Shown: positions 43,484 to 51,541 of the stretch, one piece after another
How positions within the stretch are numbered: the first letter of the stretch is position 1
Layout: every line of letters starts with the position of its first letter
Origin: JAVBPP01 sp031549535
Lineage (GTDB): Bacteria; Bacillota; Clostridia; Oscillospirales; Acutalibacteraceae
DNA: 64,000 bases
Reading direction: 5' to 3'
Assembly (NCBI GenBank): GCA_031549535.1
Contig: JAVBPP010000024.1
Location: forward strand, 1-64,000
Notes under the pieces: generated by a model
Database searches by the model: none
Seen by the model: the letters and a program-made list of their open reading frames with translations, nothing else
Told to the model about the DNA's origin: nothing
Program-made: the position numbers and the translations under genes

Positions 43484-44098
43484 ATGAGCAACTTTTTTGC
43501 CATGATTTCCCGCATGAAGTGGATTACCCGTTGGTCGCTCATGCGTTCCTCCCAGCCGGAGAACCTCAGCGAGCACGCCATGGAGGTTTCCTGCATCGCG
43601 CATGCGTTGGCTGTGATTCACAACCGGCGTTTCGGCGGGCGGGCAAACGCGGAGCGCTGCGCGCTGCTGGGGCTATACCACGATGCACCCGAATGCCTGA
43701 CAGGTGATTTGCCCACCCCTGTGAAGTATGCCAGCCCCGCGCTGCGCTGCGCTTATCAGACGGTGGAGGATAACGCCGTTGCACAGCTGCTCGCCATGCT
43801 GCCGGAGGATTTTCGTCCGGATTTTTCTCCCCTGCTGCAGCCAATCCAGGCGGACGAGCTGCTCTGGCGTTTTGTAAAGGCGGCAGATAAACTCTCTGCC
43901 CTGATTAAATGCATTTGTGAGCAGCAAAACGGCAACAAGGAGTTTTCCATCGCCGCGCAAAGCATTCGCGAGAGCATCACCGCCCTGCAGCTGCCCGAGG
44001 CAGAGCTATTTCTGGAGGATTTTCTGCCGGGCTACGCCCTGACCTTGGATGAGATGCGGGAAACGGGAGCGCATGGATTGACTTCTTCTCAAATTTGA
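43484..44098 (+). CDS. YfbR-like 5'-nucleotidase (HD domain)
   Basis: A 204-residue HD-domain phosphohydrolase. Metal ligands are His in LSEHAMEVSCIAH, the HD pair in GLYHDAPECLTGDLPTPVKY, and a later Asp in VKAADKLSALIKC. The pattern fits YfbR, a 5'-deoxynucleotidase that removes phosphate from dNMPs and so affects dNTP pools. AAGGA precedes the ATG, 11 nt after mgtC. It is followed by the SRP RNA promoter. Confidence 0.9.
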   Translation: MSNFFAMISRMKWITRWSLMRSSQPENLSEHAMEVSCIAHALAVIHNRRFGGRANAERCALLGLYHDAPECLTGDLPTPVKYASPALRCAYQTVEDNAVAQLLAMLPEDFRPDFSPLLQPIQADELLWRFVKAADKLSALIKCICEQQNGNKEFSIAAQSIRESITALQLPEAELFLEDFLPGYALTLDEMRETGAHGLTSSQI

Positions 44099-44106
44099 AA
44101 AAGGCC

Positions 44107-44135
44107 TTGCCTTTATATTGAAAATATAGTATACT
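44107..44135 (+). promoter_or_regulatory. Promoter of the SRP RNA gene
   Basis: TTGCCT and TATACT with 17-nt spacing; the predicted start, near 44142, is just before the terminal stem of the RNA. Confidence 0.8.
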
Positions 44136-44145
44136 CTTTTTATCT

Positions 44146-44286
44146 TTCGGATGATTTATGTGGCGTGTGGGTCCTGTGCGACGGGGCGCTGTGAACCATG
44201 TCAGGCGGGGAACCGAGCAGCATTAAACAGTCAGCACTGTGCGCCACAGTCTGCCTGCACGTCACATAAATCACCCGAATTTTTTA
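44146..44286 (+). ncRNA. ffs: Signal recognition particle RNA
   Basis: About 140 nt forming one long hairpin. The 5' strand TTCGGATGATTTATGTGGCG pairs almost completely with the 3' strand ending at 44279. The apical domain has the conserved elements TGAACCATGTCAGG, the GGGGAACC tetraloop region and GAGCAGCAT, as in 4.5S/domain IV RNA. It targets ribosomes making membrane and secreted proteins with Ffh. It lies ahead of dnaX, the same order as scr in Bacillus subtilis. The full Alu-domain form of Bacillus is longer; this is an intermediate or short form. Confidence 0.87.
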
Positions 44287-44295
44287 TTGGGGTAA

Positions 44296-44341
44296 CAGTT
44301 TGAAAAACAATGTTTTCAAACTGAAGTTTTGTGTTTTTTTG
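44296..44341 (+). terminator. Terminator between SRP RNA and dnaX
   Basis: An 11-bp perfect stem (CAGTTTGAAAA with its complement), a 6-nt loop, and a T-rich tail that includes TTTTTTT. It ends the SRP transcript or acts in the dnaX leader. Confidence 0.75.
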
Positions 44342-44400
44342 TCAAAAGGCGGATAAAAAGCTTAAAACTTCTGCCGGCTTCTGAAAGGATAGTCATCACT

Positions 44401-46044
44401 ATGTACCGCGTGCTTTACCGTAAATACCGGCCGCAGACCTTTCGCGATGTTGTCGGCCAAGCCCATGTCACCTCCACGCTGCAGCATGAGCTGGAGGCGG
44501 GCAGGCTTTCGCATGCCTATTTATTCACCGGCACACGCGGCACAGGCAAAACCACCTGCGCCAGGCTGCTTTCCCGCGCGGTAAACTGCCTCACCCCGGT
44601 GGAGGGCAACCCCTGCAATCACTGCGAAATCTGCACGGAACTGTTACAGGGCACGCTTTTGGATGTGATTGAAATTGACGCCGCCAGCAACAGCGGCGTG
44701 GATAATATCCGTGATTTATGTGAGGAAGCGAATTTTACGCCCGTACGCGCAAAATACCGTGTGTATATTATAGATGAGGTGCACATGCTCACCACGCAGG
44801 CTTTTAACGCCCTGCTCAAAATAATGGAGGAACCGCCCGGCCATGTGATTTTTATTTTGGCCACCACTGAGGTGCATAAAATTCCGGCGACCATCCTCTC
44901 GCGCTGTCAGCGCTTTGATTTTCATCGCCTGCCCGCCCAACGCATTGCCGAGCGCCTAACAGAGGTGGCGCAACGTGAGGGCTTTGTCTTGGAGCCTCAG
45001 GCCGCGCAGCTGATAGCCCGCATTTCGGACGGTGCGCTGCGCGACGCACTTTCTCTGTTAGACCGCTGCATCTCCCAGCATGAAACGGTTACGGCCGAAG
45101 TCGTTACCGCCTGCGCAGGGCTGACGGGGAAGGGGCATATTTTTTCACTGGCCGACAGCATTGCCGCCCGCCAAACGCAGGACGCCATCCGCAGGCTGCA
45201 CAGTCTTTATGCGGACTCCTGCGACATGGAACAGCTCTGCGGTGAACTGCTTTCCCACATGCGCGATTTGATGATTATGAAAACCGTGGAACGCGCACAG
45301 GATATCTTGATTTGTACTGATACCGAATGGAAGCAGTTTCAGGAACAGGCCACGCGCTTTACCTTGGATCGTATCTTGCAATGCCTGCGTATTTTGGAAG
45401 AAACGTTGTTCTCAGTCAAGCGGGAGATGAATAAGCGTGTCCTGCTGGAGATGACACTCATCCGCCTTTGCACGCCGGAGCTGGATACGGATATCTCCGC
45501 ATTAAGCGCCAGAATAAGCGCTTTAGAAGAAAAACTGCGGGACGGCATCCCCGTTACAGCGAGAATGGATTCGAAGCCTTCCGCCTCCCTTTCGGCGGAA
45601 CTGCAGGAACAACCGAACAACACTCCCGAAGAAGAGGCAGAAGCCGACCCACAGGAAGAGGACGACACGCAAGAGGAAGAGGAGGAGGAAACCCCTCTCC
45701 CCGGCCAAATGGGTTTGTTTGCACAGGAGGAAACGGCTCCCGCCGGCGGAAATTTTAATTGGGAAGCGGTTTTATCCGCCCTCGCCGTTAAAAATCCTGC
45801 CCTTTACGGCCTCATTTGCGGCGTTACCGTAAGCCTGGAACAGGACGTTTGCATCATAGAAGGTTCAAATCCCAGCCTGGCGCAATTTTTAGAAATTGGC
45901 AGTAATGCACAAACGCTGCAGGACGCCATGCGTGAAAGCTGCGGCAGTGTTTACCCGGTGCAATTCCGTAACAGCCCCAAACAAGCCGCAAAAAGCAATG
46001 ATCCGCTCGCGGGTTTTGCCGATAAAATTAATACATTATTCTGA
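44401..46044 (+). CDS. dnaX: DNA polymerase III subunit gamma/tau
   Basis: A 547-residue clamp-loader ATPase. Walker A is GTRGTGKT (44-51), a zinc site has Cys63, Cys72, Cys75 and Cys78, DEVH is at 125-128, and the sensor SRC is near 167. The arginine finger and domain III follow. A very acidic linker (EEEAEADPQEEDDTQEEEEEE) leads to a short C-terminal domain. The start at 44401 follows AAAGGA; a longer upstream frame is rejected. The set dnaX-ebfC-recR matches the Bacillus order but lies directly upstream of dnaN, where dnaA would be expected. Confidence 0.95.
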   Translation: MYRVLYRKYRPQTFRDVVGQAHVTSTLQHELEAGRLSHAYLFTGTRGTGKTTCARLLSRAVNCLTPVEGNPCNHCEICTELLQGTLLDVIEIDAASNSGVDNIRDLCEEANFTPVRAKYRVYIIDEVHMLTTQAFNALLKIMEEPPGHVIFILATTEVHKIPATILSRCQRFDFHRLPAQRIAERLTEVAQREGFVLEPQAAQLIARISDGALRDALSLLDRCISQHETVTAEVVTACAGLTGKGHIFSLADSIAARQTQDAIRRLHSLYADSCDMEQLCGELLSHMRDLMIMKTVERAQDILICTDTEWKQFQEQATRFTLDRILQCLRILEETLFSVKREMNKRVLLEMTLIRLCTPELDTDISALSARISALEEKLRDGIPVTARMDSKPSASLSAELQEQPNNTPEEEAEADPQEEDDTQEEEEEETPLPGQMGLFAQEETAPAGGNFNWEAVLSALAVKNPALYGLICGVTVSLEQDVCIIEGSNPSLAQFLEIGSNAQTLQDAMRESCGSVYPVQFRNSPKQAAKSNDPLAGFADKINTLF

Positions 46045-46061
46045 AAGGACTTTAATAGGAT

Positions 46062-46409
46062 ATGAAAGCCAGAATACCGAATGGGGGCGGCAACAGCCGT
46101 CAGGACATGCTGAAAAACCTTCAAAAAATGCAGGAAGACATGGCACGCGTGCAAGAGGAAGTGGAAAACAGCGAGTTTTCCTCTTCTGCCGGCGGCGGCG
46201 CTGTGACCGTTACGGTCAACGGCAGGCATGAAATTCTTTCCGTTCAGCTGCAACCGGAAATTGTTGACCCGGAGGATATTGAGATGCTGCAGGATTTGCT
46301 GCTTGCCGCAGCAAATGAGAGCCTGCGCAAGGCGGGCGAAGCCATGGAAAAGGCCATGGAACCCATGCAGAACGCAATGAATATCCCGGGCATGCAGGGG
46401 CTGTTTTAA
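46062..46409 (+). CDS. ebfC: Nucleoid-associated protein YbaB/EbfC
   Basis: A 115-residue DNA-binding protein with the usual layout: N-terminal helix (LKNLQKMQEDMARVQEEVEN), beta core GGGAVTVTVNGRHEILSVQLQPEIVDPEDIEML and C-terminal helix ending in GMQGLF. It binds DNA as a dimer with tweezers-like shape. The stop and the recR start share a base (TAATG), so they are coupled. Role with RecR is unknown, although the pair is widely conserved. Confidence 0.95.
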   Translation: MKARIPNGGGNSRQDMLKNLQKMQEDMARVQEEVENSEFSSSAGGGAVTVTVNGRHEILSVQLQPEIVDPEDIEMLQDLLLAAANESLRKAGEAMEKAMEPMQNAMNIPGMQGLF

Positions 46410-47008
46410 TGGCGAACCCTGTTGCGCCGCTTGCGCGATTAATTGAACAATTCGAGCGCCTGCCCGGCATCGGCCACAAAAGCGCCCAGCGCTTAGCTTT
46501 ATATTTATTAAACAGGCCTGCACAGGAACTGGAGGCCTTTGCCGAAACCCTGCTGCTTGCGCAGAAAAGCATTCGCCGCTGTACCCAGTGCTGCGATTTG
46601 ACAGACAGCGAGCTGTGCCGTATTTGCGCCTCTCCCTCGCGCGACAAGAGCATGCTTTGTGTGGTGGAGGATTCACGCGATGTGATGGCGATAGAGCGCA
46701 CCCAGGAATACGCGGGGCTGTATCATGTTCTGCATGGTGTTATTTCCCCCATCAACGGTGTTAATCCGGAGGATTTGACCATAAAAGAGTTGCTGCACCG
46801 CCTGCAGGATGAGGGCATTACTGAAATTATTATGGCCACAAACCCTACAGTGGAGGGGGAGGCCACCGCAATGTACCTTTCCCGTCTGATTAAGCCAATT
46901 GGGGTAAAAGTGACACGCCTCGCCTATGGCATCCCTGTGGGCGCCACGCTGGAATTTGCAGACGAAGTGACACTGCTGCGCGCTATTGAGGGCAGAAAAG
47001 AACTGTAG
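46409..47008 (+). CDS. recR: Recombination mediator RecR
   Basis: A 199-residue protein of the RecFOR pathway, which loads RecA on gapped DNA. It has the helix-hairpin-helix LPGIGHKSAQRLALYLL, the zinc finger CTQCCDLTDSELCRIC, and the Toprim domain with VVEDSRDVMAIE and ATNPTVEGEATAMYL. Start overlaps the ebfC stop. RecF is encoded only 1.6 kb downstream, past the origin-like segment. Confidence 0.95.
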   Translation: MANPVAPLARLIEQFERLPGIGHKSAQRLALYLLNRPAQELEAFAETLLLAQKSIRRCTQCCDLTDSELCRICASPSRDKSMLCVVEDSRDVMAIERTQEYAGLYHVLHGVISPINGVNPEDLTIKELLHRLQDEGITEIIMATNPTVEGEATAMYLSRLIKPIGVKVTRLAYGIPVGATLEFADEVTLLRAIEGRKEL

Positions 47009-47019
47009 TTTAATTTTTA

Positions 47020-47230
47020 GGAAAAGTTTTCCATAAAGTTGTTCTTTTTCCACCTATGGTTTTCCACAGTTTCCTTTTTCACTATTTTTCCACCGGAAAA
47101 ATTCCCCATTTTTTCCCCTGTCTCTAAACAGTTTCACGCTGCTTTTTTCCAATTATGACAAGCACTTGCAGTGTTTTCCACCGTTTCCACCGCCCCTACT
47201 ACTACTACTAAATAAATCTAATACCCGCTA
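47020..47230 (+). other. oriC: Replication-origin-like segment (DnaA boxes plus DnaA-trio repeats)
   Basis: The recR-dnaN gap contains at least five same-direction TTTTCCACM sites, one mismatch from the DnaA box TTATCCACA: 47045-47053, 47060-47068 (TTTTCCACA), 47086-47094, 47174-47182, and GTTTCCACC at 47183-47191. The last two are back to back, then GCCCC, then TAC repeated four times and TAA (47197-47211), then AT-rich DNA. That order (boxes, GC patch, 3'-(G/A)A(T/C) trinucleotide repeats, AT-rich) is the origin unwinding module known from Bacillus subtilis. The place just ahead of dnaN also fits. dnaA itself is not in this window. Confidence 0.8.
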
Positions 47231-47287
47231 TGCAATAAGAGCGCAAACATTGCAAGAATCAGTTTTCACCGGAAAGGATTTGACAAG

Positions 47288-48394
47288 ATGAAAATCATTT
47301 GCGACACCCAGCTTCTGTCCGAAGCCTGCCAGAATGTACAGCGTGCCGTTACACAAAAAACCACGATTCCGGCGCTGGAATGTATTCTGTTACGCACGGG
47401 AGAAAATTCTGTTGCACTTACCGGCTATGATTTGGATGTCGGTATTCAAACCAGTATCGAAGCTAAAGTGGGGCAGGAGGGCGCGATTGCGCTGAATTCC
47501 CGCGTATTGTGCGACATTCTGCGCAAGCTGCCGGGCGATACTGTGGTAATTGAATCTGATTTTCGCTATCTTGCTAAAATACAGAGCGCTGAGGCAGAGT
47601 ATTCCCTCATCGGCATTTCACCGGAGGAGTTTCCGGAGCTTCCCAGTGTGACAGGTGGCTATCCCATCGTGCTTGCACAGGGTATTGTAAAGGAAATGGT
47701 GCGGCAAACCATTTTTGCCGTCGCGGTGAAGGATAGTAAAATTATACATACCGGCATTAAATTTGAAATTCAGGACGGGGAAATTCGCCTGGTTGCCGTA
47801 GACGGTGTGCGCCTTGCCCTGCGTAAGGAAAAAATTGAGTACGATGGGGAGGAACTCTCCTTTGTTGTGCCGTCCAAAACGCTTTCTGAAGTGGTGAAAC
47901 TCATGGATGATGATGATGCGTTTGTTTCCATGAGTGTGGGAAAAAGGCACATTGTGTTTGATATTTCCGGTTATAATGTAGTATCCCGCTTATTGGACGG
48001 AGAGTTTTTAAACTACCGCGCGAGCATTCCGCAGGTGCACGCAACAAGCGTGCAGGTGAATACTCGCCAGTTTATTGAGAGCATTGACCGCACCTCGCTG
48101 ATTATCACAGATAAACTGAAGAGCCCCGTAAAATGTAATTTTTCACAGGATTCCATTTATATTTCATCCGTGACAGCCCTGGGTACCGCGAGCGATAAAA
48201 TCGGCGCGCAAATCAAGGGAGACAGTGTGGAAATTGGTTTCAATAACAAGTATTTGGTGGAGGCGCTGCGTGTATGTGACTCTGACGAGGTGCGTTTGGA
48301 ATTAAACGGCCCCGTTGCGCCGATACTCATTCTTCCCGTGGAGGGCGACGACTTTCTGTTTTTGGTATTACCTGTGCGATTGAAGGCTGATTAA
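47288..48394 (+). CDS. dnaN: DNA polymerase III sliding clamp (beta)
   Basis: A 368-residue clamp with three similar domains. The start MKIICDTQLLSEACQNVQRAV, LLRTGENSVALTGYDLDVGI, EFPELP and the C-terminal APILILPVEGDDFLFLVLPVRL are typical. It tethers polymerase to DNA. GGAAAGG precedes the ATG. It heads the dnaN-yaaA-recF-remB run directly after the origin-like segment. Confidence 0.97.
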   Translation: MKIICDTQLLSEACQNVQRAVTQKTTIPALECILLRTGENSVALTGYDLDVGIQTSIEAKVGQEGAIALNSRVLCDILRKLPGDTVVIESDFRYLAKIQSAEAEYSLIGISPEEFPELPSVTGGYPIVLAQGIVKEMVRQTIFAVAVKDSKIIHTGIKFEIQDGEIRLVAVDGVRLALRKEKIEYDGEELSFVVPSKTLSEVVKLMDDDDAFVSMSVGKRHIVFDISGYNVVSRLLDGEFLNYRASIPQVHATSVQVNTRQFIESIDRTSLIITDKLKSPVKCNFSQDSIYISSVTALGTASDKIGAQIKGDSVEIGFNNKYLVEALRVCDSDEVRLELNGPVAPILILPVEGDDFLFLVLPVRLKAD

Positions 48395-48397
48395 GTT

Positions 48398-48667
48398 ATG
48401 GATGAAAAGAAAAAAATTAAAGTCCGTGTTGTACCGAGGCAGGAAATTCCGATTTCGATTACTACTGATTTCATTCGCTTAGATGCCTTCCTCAAGCTTT
48501 GTAATGCCGTGGAAAGCGGAGGGCATGCAAAGGAGGTCATTCAAGCGGGAGAAGTTCTGGTCAACGGAGAAGTTTGCCTGCAACGGGGCAGAAAGCTGCG
48601 CGGGAATGACCGGGCACAATTTGGAAGAGATATTTTTGTGGTAGTATATGACAATATTGGAACATGA
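48398..48667 (+). CDS. yaaA: S4-domain protein YaaA
   Basis: An 89-residue RNA-binding-like protein. The S4 fold is visible in FIRLDAFLKLCNAVESGGHAKEVIQAGEVLVNGEVCLQRGRKLRGNDRAQF. The family sits between dnaN and recF in many Firmicutes and has been linked to 50S ribosome assembly (RlbA/YaaA). It starts 3 nt after dnaN, and its 3' end overlaps recF by 20 nt. Confidence 0.92.
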   Translation: MDEKKKIKVRVVPRQEIPISITTDFIRLDAFLKLCNAVESGGHAKEVIQAGEVLVNGEVCLQRGRKLRGNDRAQFGRDIFVVVYDNIGT

Positions 48668-49739
48668 AATCAACCACTTTCGCAATATAACACACATCCG
48701 TTTTTGTCCGGAGAGCGGCATTAACATGCTCTACGGTAGCAACGGGCAGGGAAAAACAAATATATTGGAAAGCCTTTGGCTGTATACCGGCTGCCACAGT
48801 TTTCGCACAAAAAAAACTGCGGAGCTGATTCAGCAGGGCGCGCGTTTTGCCCAAACCTCGCTGCGTTTTTTCGCGGCGGAGCGGGAGCAGGACGCGCAAA
48901 TGAAACTGCACCAAAAGCGTGAGGTGCTGCTTAACGGCGTTGCCAAGGCCAGCCCCCGGCAACTGCTTGGCGAGGTTCAGGCAGTTGTTTTTTCGCCGGA
49001 GGTGCTGAGTATTGTGAAAGAAGGTCCCGCGCAGCGCAGGCGCTTTTTGGATGTGGCAATCAGTGTTGTTCGGCCGCAATATGCCCATATTTTAGCAAAA
49101 TACGGTAAGGCGTTGGATCAGCGTAATAACCTGCTGCGGCAGATTGCGCAGGGTAAAACGAAGGAAGAGTATCTGGAACCTTGGGATGAGGAGCTTTCGC
49201 TCCTTGGAGCGAGGATAATAGAATACCGTAGGAACTATATCACACCCCTTACTCTCGCCTGTGAAAGTGTCTATGCCAAAATAACGCAGGGGAAGGAAGC
49301 ACTCTCTCTTTCTTATCTGTGCAGCGCTGCGCAGGAAGTAACGGACCGGGCGGAGCTGGCCGCCGTGCTGTTTGGCTTGATGTGGGAGAACAGAGCCTTG
49401 GATATCAGGCGGCTTTATACAACGGCAGGTATTCATAAAGAGGACTTAGAGCTGTTGATAGATGGGAGCCCCGCACGGGCTTTCGGATCCCAGGGGCAGC
49501 AGCGTTCCTGTGCGCTGGCGTTAAAAATTGCGGAGGCACAAATGCTTTTTGCCCTCTCCGGTGAAAAGCCTGTAGTTTTGTTGGACGATGTGATGAGTGA
49601 GCTGGATGAAAACCGCCAGCGGGATTTGCTGCTCTGCTTAGAGGATTGGCAGGTGTTTGTCACCTGCTGTGAACCGTCCCAGGTATTGCGGCAGAAAACC
49701 GCAAAGGCATTTGTGGTCAATCAAGGGAATTTGGTATAA
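48648..49739 (+). CDS. recF: DNA replication and repair protein RecF
   Basis: A 363-residue SMC-like ATPase that binds at gaps and helps RecR. The P loop is MLYGSNGQGKTNILE, the signature FGSQGQQRSCALALKIAEAQ, and Walker B KPVVLLDDVMSELDENR, all standard. The start is inside yaaA, implying coupling. Order dnaN-yaaA-recF-remB-gyrB-gyrA is the classical Firmicutes origin set. Confidence 0.96.
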   Translation: MTILEHEINHFRNITHIRFCPESGINMLYGSNGQGKTNILESLWLYTGCHSFRTKKTAELIQQGARFAQTSLRFFAAEREQDAQMKLHQKREVLLNGVAKASPRQLLGEVQAVVFSPEVLSIVKEGPAQRRRFLDVAISVVRPQYAHILAKYGKALDQRNNLLRQIAQGKTKEEYLEPWDEELSLLGARIIEYRRNYITPLTLACESVYAKITQGKEALSLSYLCSAAQEVTDRAELAAVLFGLMWENRALDIRRLYTTAGIHKEDLELLIDGSPARAFGSQGQQRSCALALKIAEAQMLFALSGEKPVVLLDDVMSELDENRQRDLLLCLEDWQVFVTCCEPSQVLRQKTAKAFVVNQGNLV

Positions 49740-49754
49740 GGATGGGGGAAGCGC

Positions 49755-50015
49755 ATGTATCTGTATCTCGGGCAGGAAACCATTATTCCTCAGGAAGAAA
49801 TCATAGGCGTATTTGACTTGGACACCACCACGGTCTCAAAAGTGAGCAGGGACTTTTTGCGTTTTGCCCAGCAGGCGGGGGAAGTCATCAACGTCAGTAT
49901 GGAATTGCCGAAATCCTTTATTCTGCGCGGGGATAACAAAAAAAGGCAGGTGTATATTTCCCAGATATCCACCACAACGCTGCTGAAGCGCATGGATTAC
50001 CTGTCCGGCCTGTAA
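49755..50015 (+). CDS. remB: Extracellular matrix regulator RemB-like (DUF370)
   Basis: An 86-residue protein of the RemA/RemB family. It opens with MYLYLGQETIIPQEEIIGVFDLDTTTVSK and ends ISQISTTTLLKRMDY, as in YaaB/RemB of Bacillus, where it lies in the same position between recF and gyrB. RemA-type proteins bind DNA as rings and control biofilm genes; RemB itself may be a helper. It is the last gene of the dnaN run, 14 bp before the convergent ypeB. Confidence 0.9.
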   Translation: MYLYLGQETIIPQEEIIGVFDLDTTTVSKVSRDFLRFAQQAGEVINVSMELPKSFILRGDNKKRQVYISQISTTTLLKRMDYLSGL

Positions 50016-50028
50016 TGCCATGTATAAG

Positions 50029-51363
50029 CTATTTTGTCAAGGTACCGTTATCGCTCTGCAGCAACAGCAGAATGTCCGCCTGTTTGCCCGTTGTACAATC
50101 GATATAAAGCAAATACGTTTCCTGTTCTCTTGTGCACAAAAATTCGTAGCACAGGAGCTCTTTTTTATTTTTTGGGATAACAGCCATGCCCCTGTAAGTT
50201 ACCGCCATGTCTTTTTGTAAGCCGTCCTGCGCTTGCTGCTGCGTTATCTGCACGGCAGGAAGTTCACGCGTATGGTGGTTCTGCAAATAGGCGCTGCTGT
50301 CCAAGCCTACAATGGTTCCGCCTGTTAGGGAAACACTGACTTTGATTTGATCTGCATAACAGCGCGCGTCATCCTGCCTGGAAAGAAATTGAATTACACA
50401 AACGCCGTCCGCAATGTGATAATATCCAGCCTCCATCTGTGAAAAACGCTGTTCCTCCAAGCATGTTTTTGCCTTTTCTATGGCGTCCTCCGGGGTGAAC
50501 AGGCTTTCCCCCGCAAAGGCCGCGCTGAGCAGCGTGATGGGGTAACCGCCCTGTTTGCTAATGCTTACATATTGGTTTTGATAATAAAAACGAAAGCAGG
50601 GGATGGGCGCTTCGTCCTCGCCCTCATAGCGCAGGTATACCGGCTCAATGCCGAGCAGGGCCGCCGCGCGGTCGGCCGCTTCACTGCGCGGTAATTCTTC
50701 TTTCTGCGCAAGAAAGCGGTTTTCTTTCTCTGTCTGCTCCGTTGAGAACGGGCCGTCATAGACCAAAACGGGAAAATCTGTGAAGCGCTCCGGAACCGTT
50801 TGCAACTCTGCTGTCAGCAACGCCTCCCGCTGTATGTCATTCAGTTTTTCACCCGCCCGCTCCGGTGTAATCCGCTCGTTGAGCAAATCTCCCGTTAGGG
50901 TATCCAGCTGCTGTGAGAGGGTCTGTGCCCAAGTTGCGAGGGTCAGCAGGGTGCTTCGCTCTCCGGCGGTGATTTCCGCCCCGGAAGAGAGCTTTTTTTG
51001 CAGATATAAAACAAAGTCACCGGTCTGGCGGAAAAAACGGTAAATCGGCCGATAGCTTGCACCGTCTCCGGGCAGGGCGTCCAGGCTCTGCTGCGCGCAG
51101 GAGCTGTTTTCCAACGCGGCGGCCAGCTGCTCCGAAAACAGGGTGGGCTGGGTCACCGCCGCGGCCTTTTGTAACACAGGGAACAGGGCGGCTGTGTGCT
51201 CACCCAACTGCAGCATGGTTCGAAGGCGCCCGGCGGCATGGGCTTCCTGATAATAGGCGCGTGAATGCAGGGTGGTAAGCGTAACGATTCCTAATACGCT
51301 TAAGGCGGCTAAAAAAAAGGAAAGCAGGCGAATCAAAGGTCTGCGCCGCTGAAAAACAGGCAT
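50029..51363 (-). CDS. ypeB: Spore germination protein YpeB
   Basis: A 444-residue protein with an N-terminal membrane anchor (about 9-31), a helical middle, and C-terminal PepSY-like repeats. Diagnostic is FPVLVYDGPFSTEQTEKENRFL and later AAALLGIEPVYLRYEGE and TLLSAAFAGESLFTPEDAIEKAK. YpeB holds the cortex-lytic enzyme SleB in the spore inner membrane. The start at 51363 follows AAAGGAG. It is placed alone on the minus strand among replication genes, without sleB alongside. Its presence is evidence that the host makes endospores. Confidence 0.85.
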   Translation of the reverse strand: MPVFQRRRPLIRLLSFFLAALSVLGIVTLTTLHSRAYYQEAHAAGRLRTMLQLGEHTAALFPVLQKAAAVTQPTLFSEQLAAALENSSCAQQSLDALPGDGASYRPIYRFFRQTGDFVLYLQKKLSSGAEITAGERSTLLTLATWAQTLSQQLDTLTGDLLNERITPERAGEKLNDIQREALLTAELQTVPERFTDFPVLVYDGPFSTEQTEKENRFLAQKEELPRSEAADRAAALLGIEPVYLRYEGEDEAPIPCFRFYYQNQYVSISKQGGYPITLLSAAFAGESLFTPEDAIEKAKTCLEEQRFSQMEAGYYHIADGVCVIQFLSRQDDARCYADQIKVSVSLTGGTIVGLDSSAYLQNHHTRELPAVQITQQQAQDGLQKDMAVTYRGMAVIPKNKKELLCYEFLCTREQETYLLYIDCTTGKQADILLLLQSDNGTLTK

Positions 51364-51470
51364 AAAAAGTCTCCTTTCTGTCGAAGCGTTGCAAAATTTA
51401 GTATCCTGCATAATGCCGCGGCTATTCTGCTTTTGCGCACGAAAAGAAATGGAAAAACCAAAGAAAAACC

Positions 51471-51499
51471 TTGTTTTAGAAGCAATTTTATGCTATAAT
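51471..51499 (+). promoter_or_regulatory. Promoter of the 51542-gyrB-gyrA unit
   Basis: TTGTTT and a perfect TATAAT with 17-nt spacing, 42 nt ahead of the 51542 start codon. No other promoter is seen before gyrB. Confidence 0.75.
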
Positions 51500-51541
51500 C
51501 AATGGAATGGATTTTGACAGTGGAAAGGTTTGGAAAAAAAC

